NCBI RefSeq assembly: GCF_010015445.1
Contig: NC_053128.1
Location: forward strand, 12,176,340 to 12,240,339
From: Perca fluviatilis
Lineage: Eukaryota > Chordata > Actinopteri > Perciformes > Percidae
Reading direction: 5' to 3'
Length of the DNA: 64,000 nucleotides
Shown here: in pieces, positions 10,013-64,000 of the stretch
Layout of the letters: each line of letters opens with the position of its first letter
How positions within the stretch are numbered: the stretch's first letter is position 1
The notes under the pieces: model-generated
Databases searched by the model: none
Seen by the model: the letters and a program-made list of their open reading frames with translations, nothing else
What the model was told of the DNA's origin: nothing
Translations under genes and position numbers: made by a program

Positions 10013-64000
<53,988 letters not shown>

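Overview
This is eukaryotic nuclear DNA, almost certainly from a ray-finned (teleost) fish. Both protein genes are vertebrate genes split by introns with GT..AG borders. The introns are full of typical fish repeats: Tc1/mariner elements, non-autonomous hAT elements with 8-bp target duplications, TTAA-flanked elements, a tRNA-derived SINE, L2-like LINE tails and very long GT arrays. The species cannot be named from the sequence alone.

Layout. (1) Positions 335-8020, minus strand: a complete ten-exon stoml2 gene (mitochondrial stomatin-like protein 2), reconstructed exon by exon with every splice phase consistent and a 348-residue product. Its third intron holds a full-length Tc1-like transposon with an uninterrupted transposase. 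(2) Positions 8021-10012: a divergent intergenic stretch of about 2 kb with two inverted CCAAT boxes ahead of the next gene. (3) Positions 10013-64000, plus strand: the 5' part of unc13b (Munc13-2), beginning MSLLCVR and encoding the C2A domain and the linker after it in nine small exons. The gene runs off the right edge. Introns of about 12.3 and 14.3 kb flank a 30-nt exon.

The most remarkable feature is a single open reading frame of more than 10 kb (52135-62404) inside unc13b, between exon 9 and the next conserved linker exon (63875 onward). It has an acceptor in the correct phase, so C2A exons 1-9 can be read straight into it, giving about 3,680 residues. It encodes a charged N-terminal region, an array of LSGLFKFASSEN-type repeats, an aromatic-rich module that looks folded, and a long low-complexity region with repeated LLGG-x-FGG motifs. 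I see no strong donor in the phase needed to rejoin the downstream exon. The exon may therefore be terminal, with its own 3' UTR, or may use a weak donor or an intermediate exon.

The introns record layered transposition. There are five copies of one 368-bp hAT-type element, one with a perfect 8-bp target duplication nested in an older hAT element, and further nested or foldback elements near 37.2, 41 and 46.6 kb. A pair of abutting perfect palindromes lies at 51016-51117.

The two genes are not functionally linked in any obvious way: STOML2 organises the mitochondrial inner membrane and Munc13-2 primes synaptic vesicles. From memory, their neighbourhood is also found on human 9p13, so the pairing looks like old vertebrate synteny.
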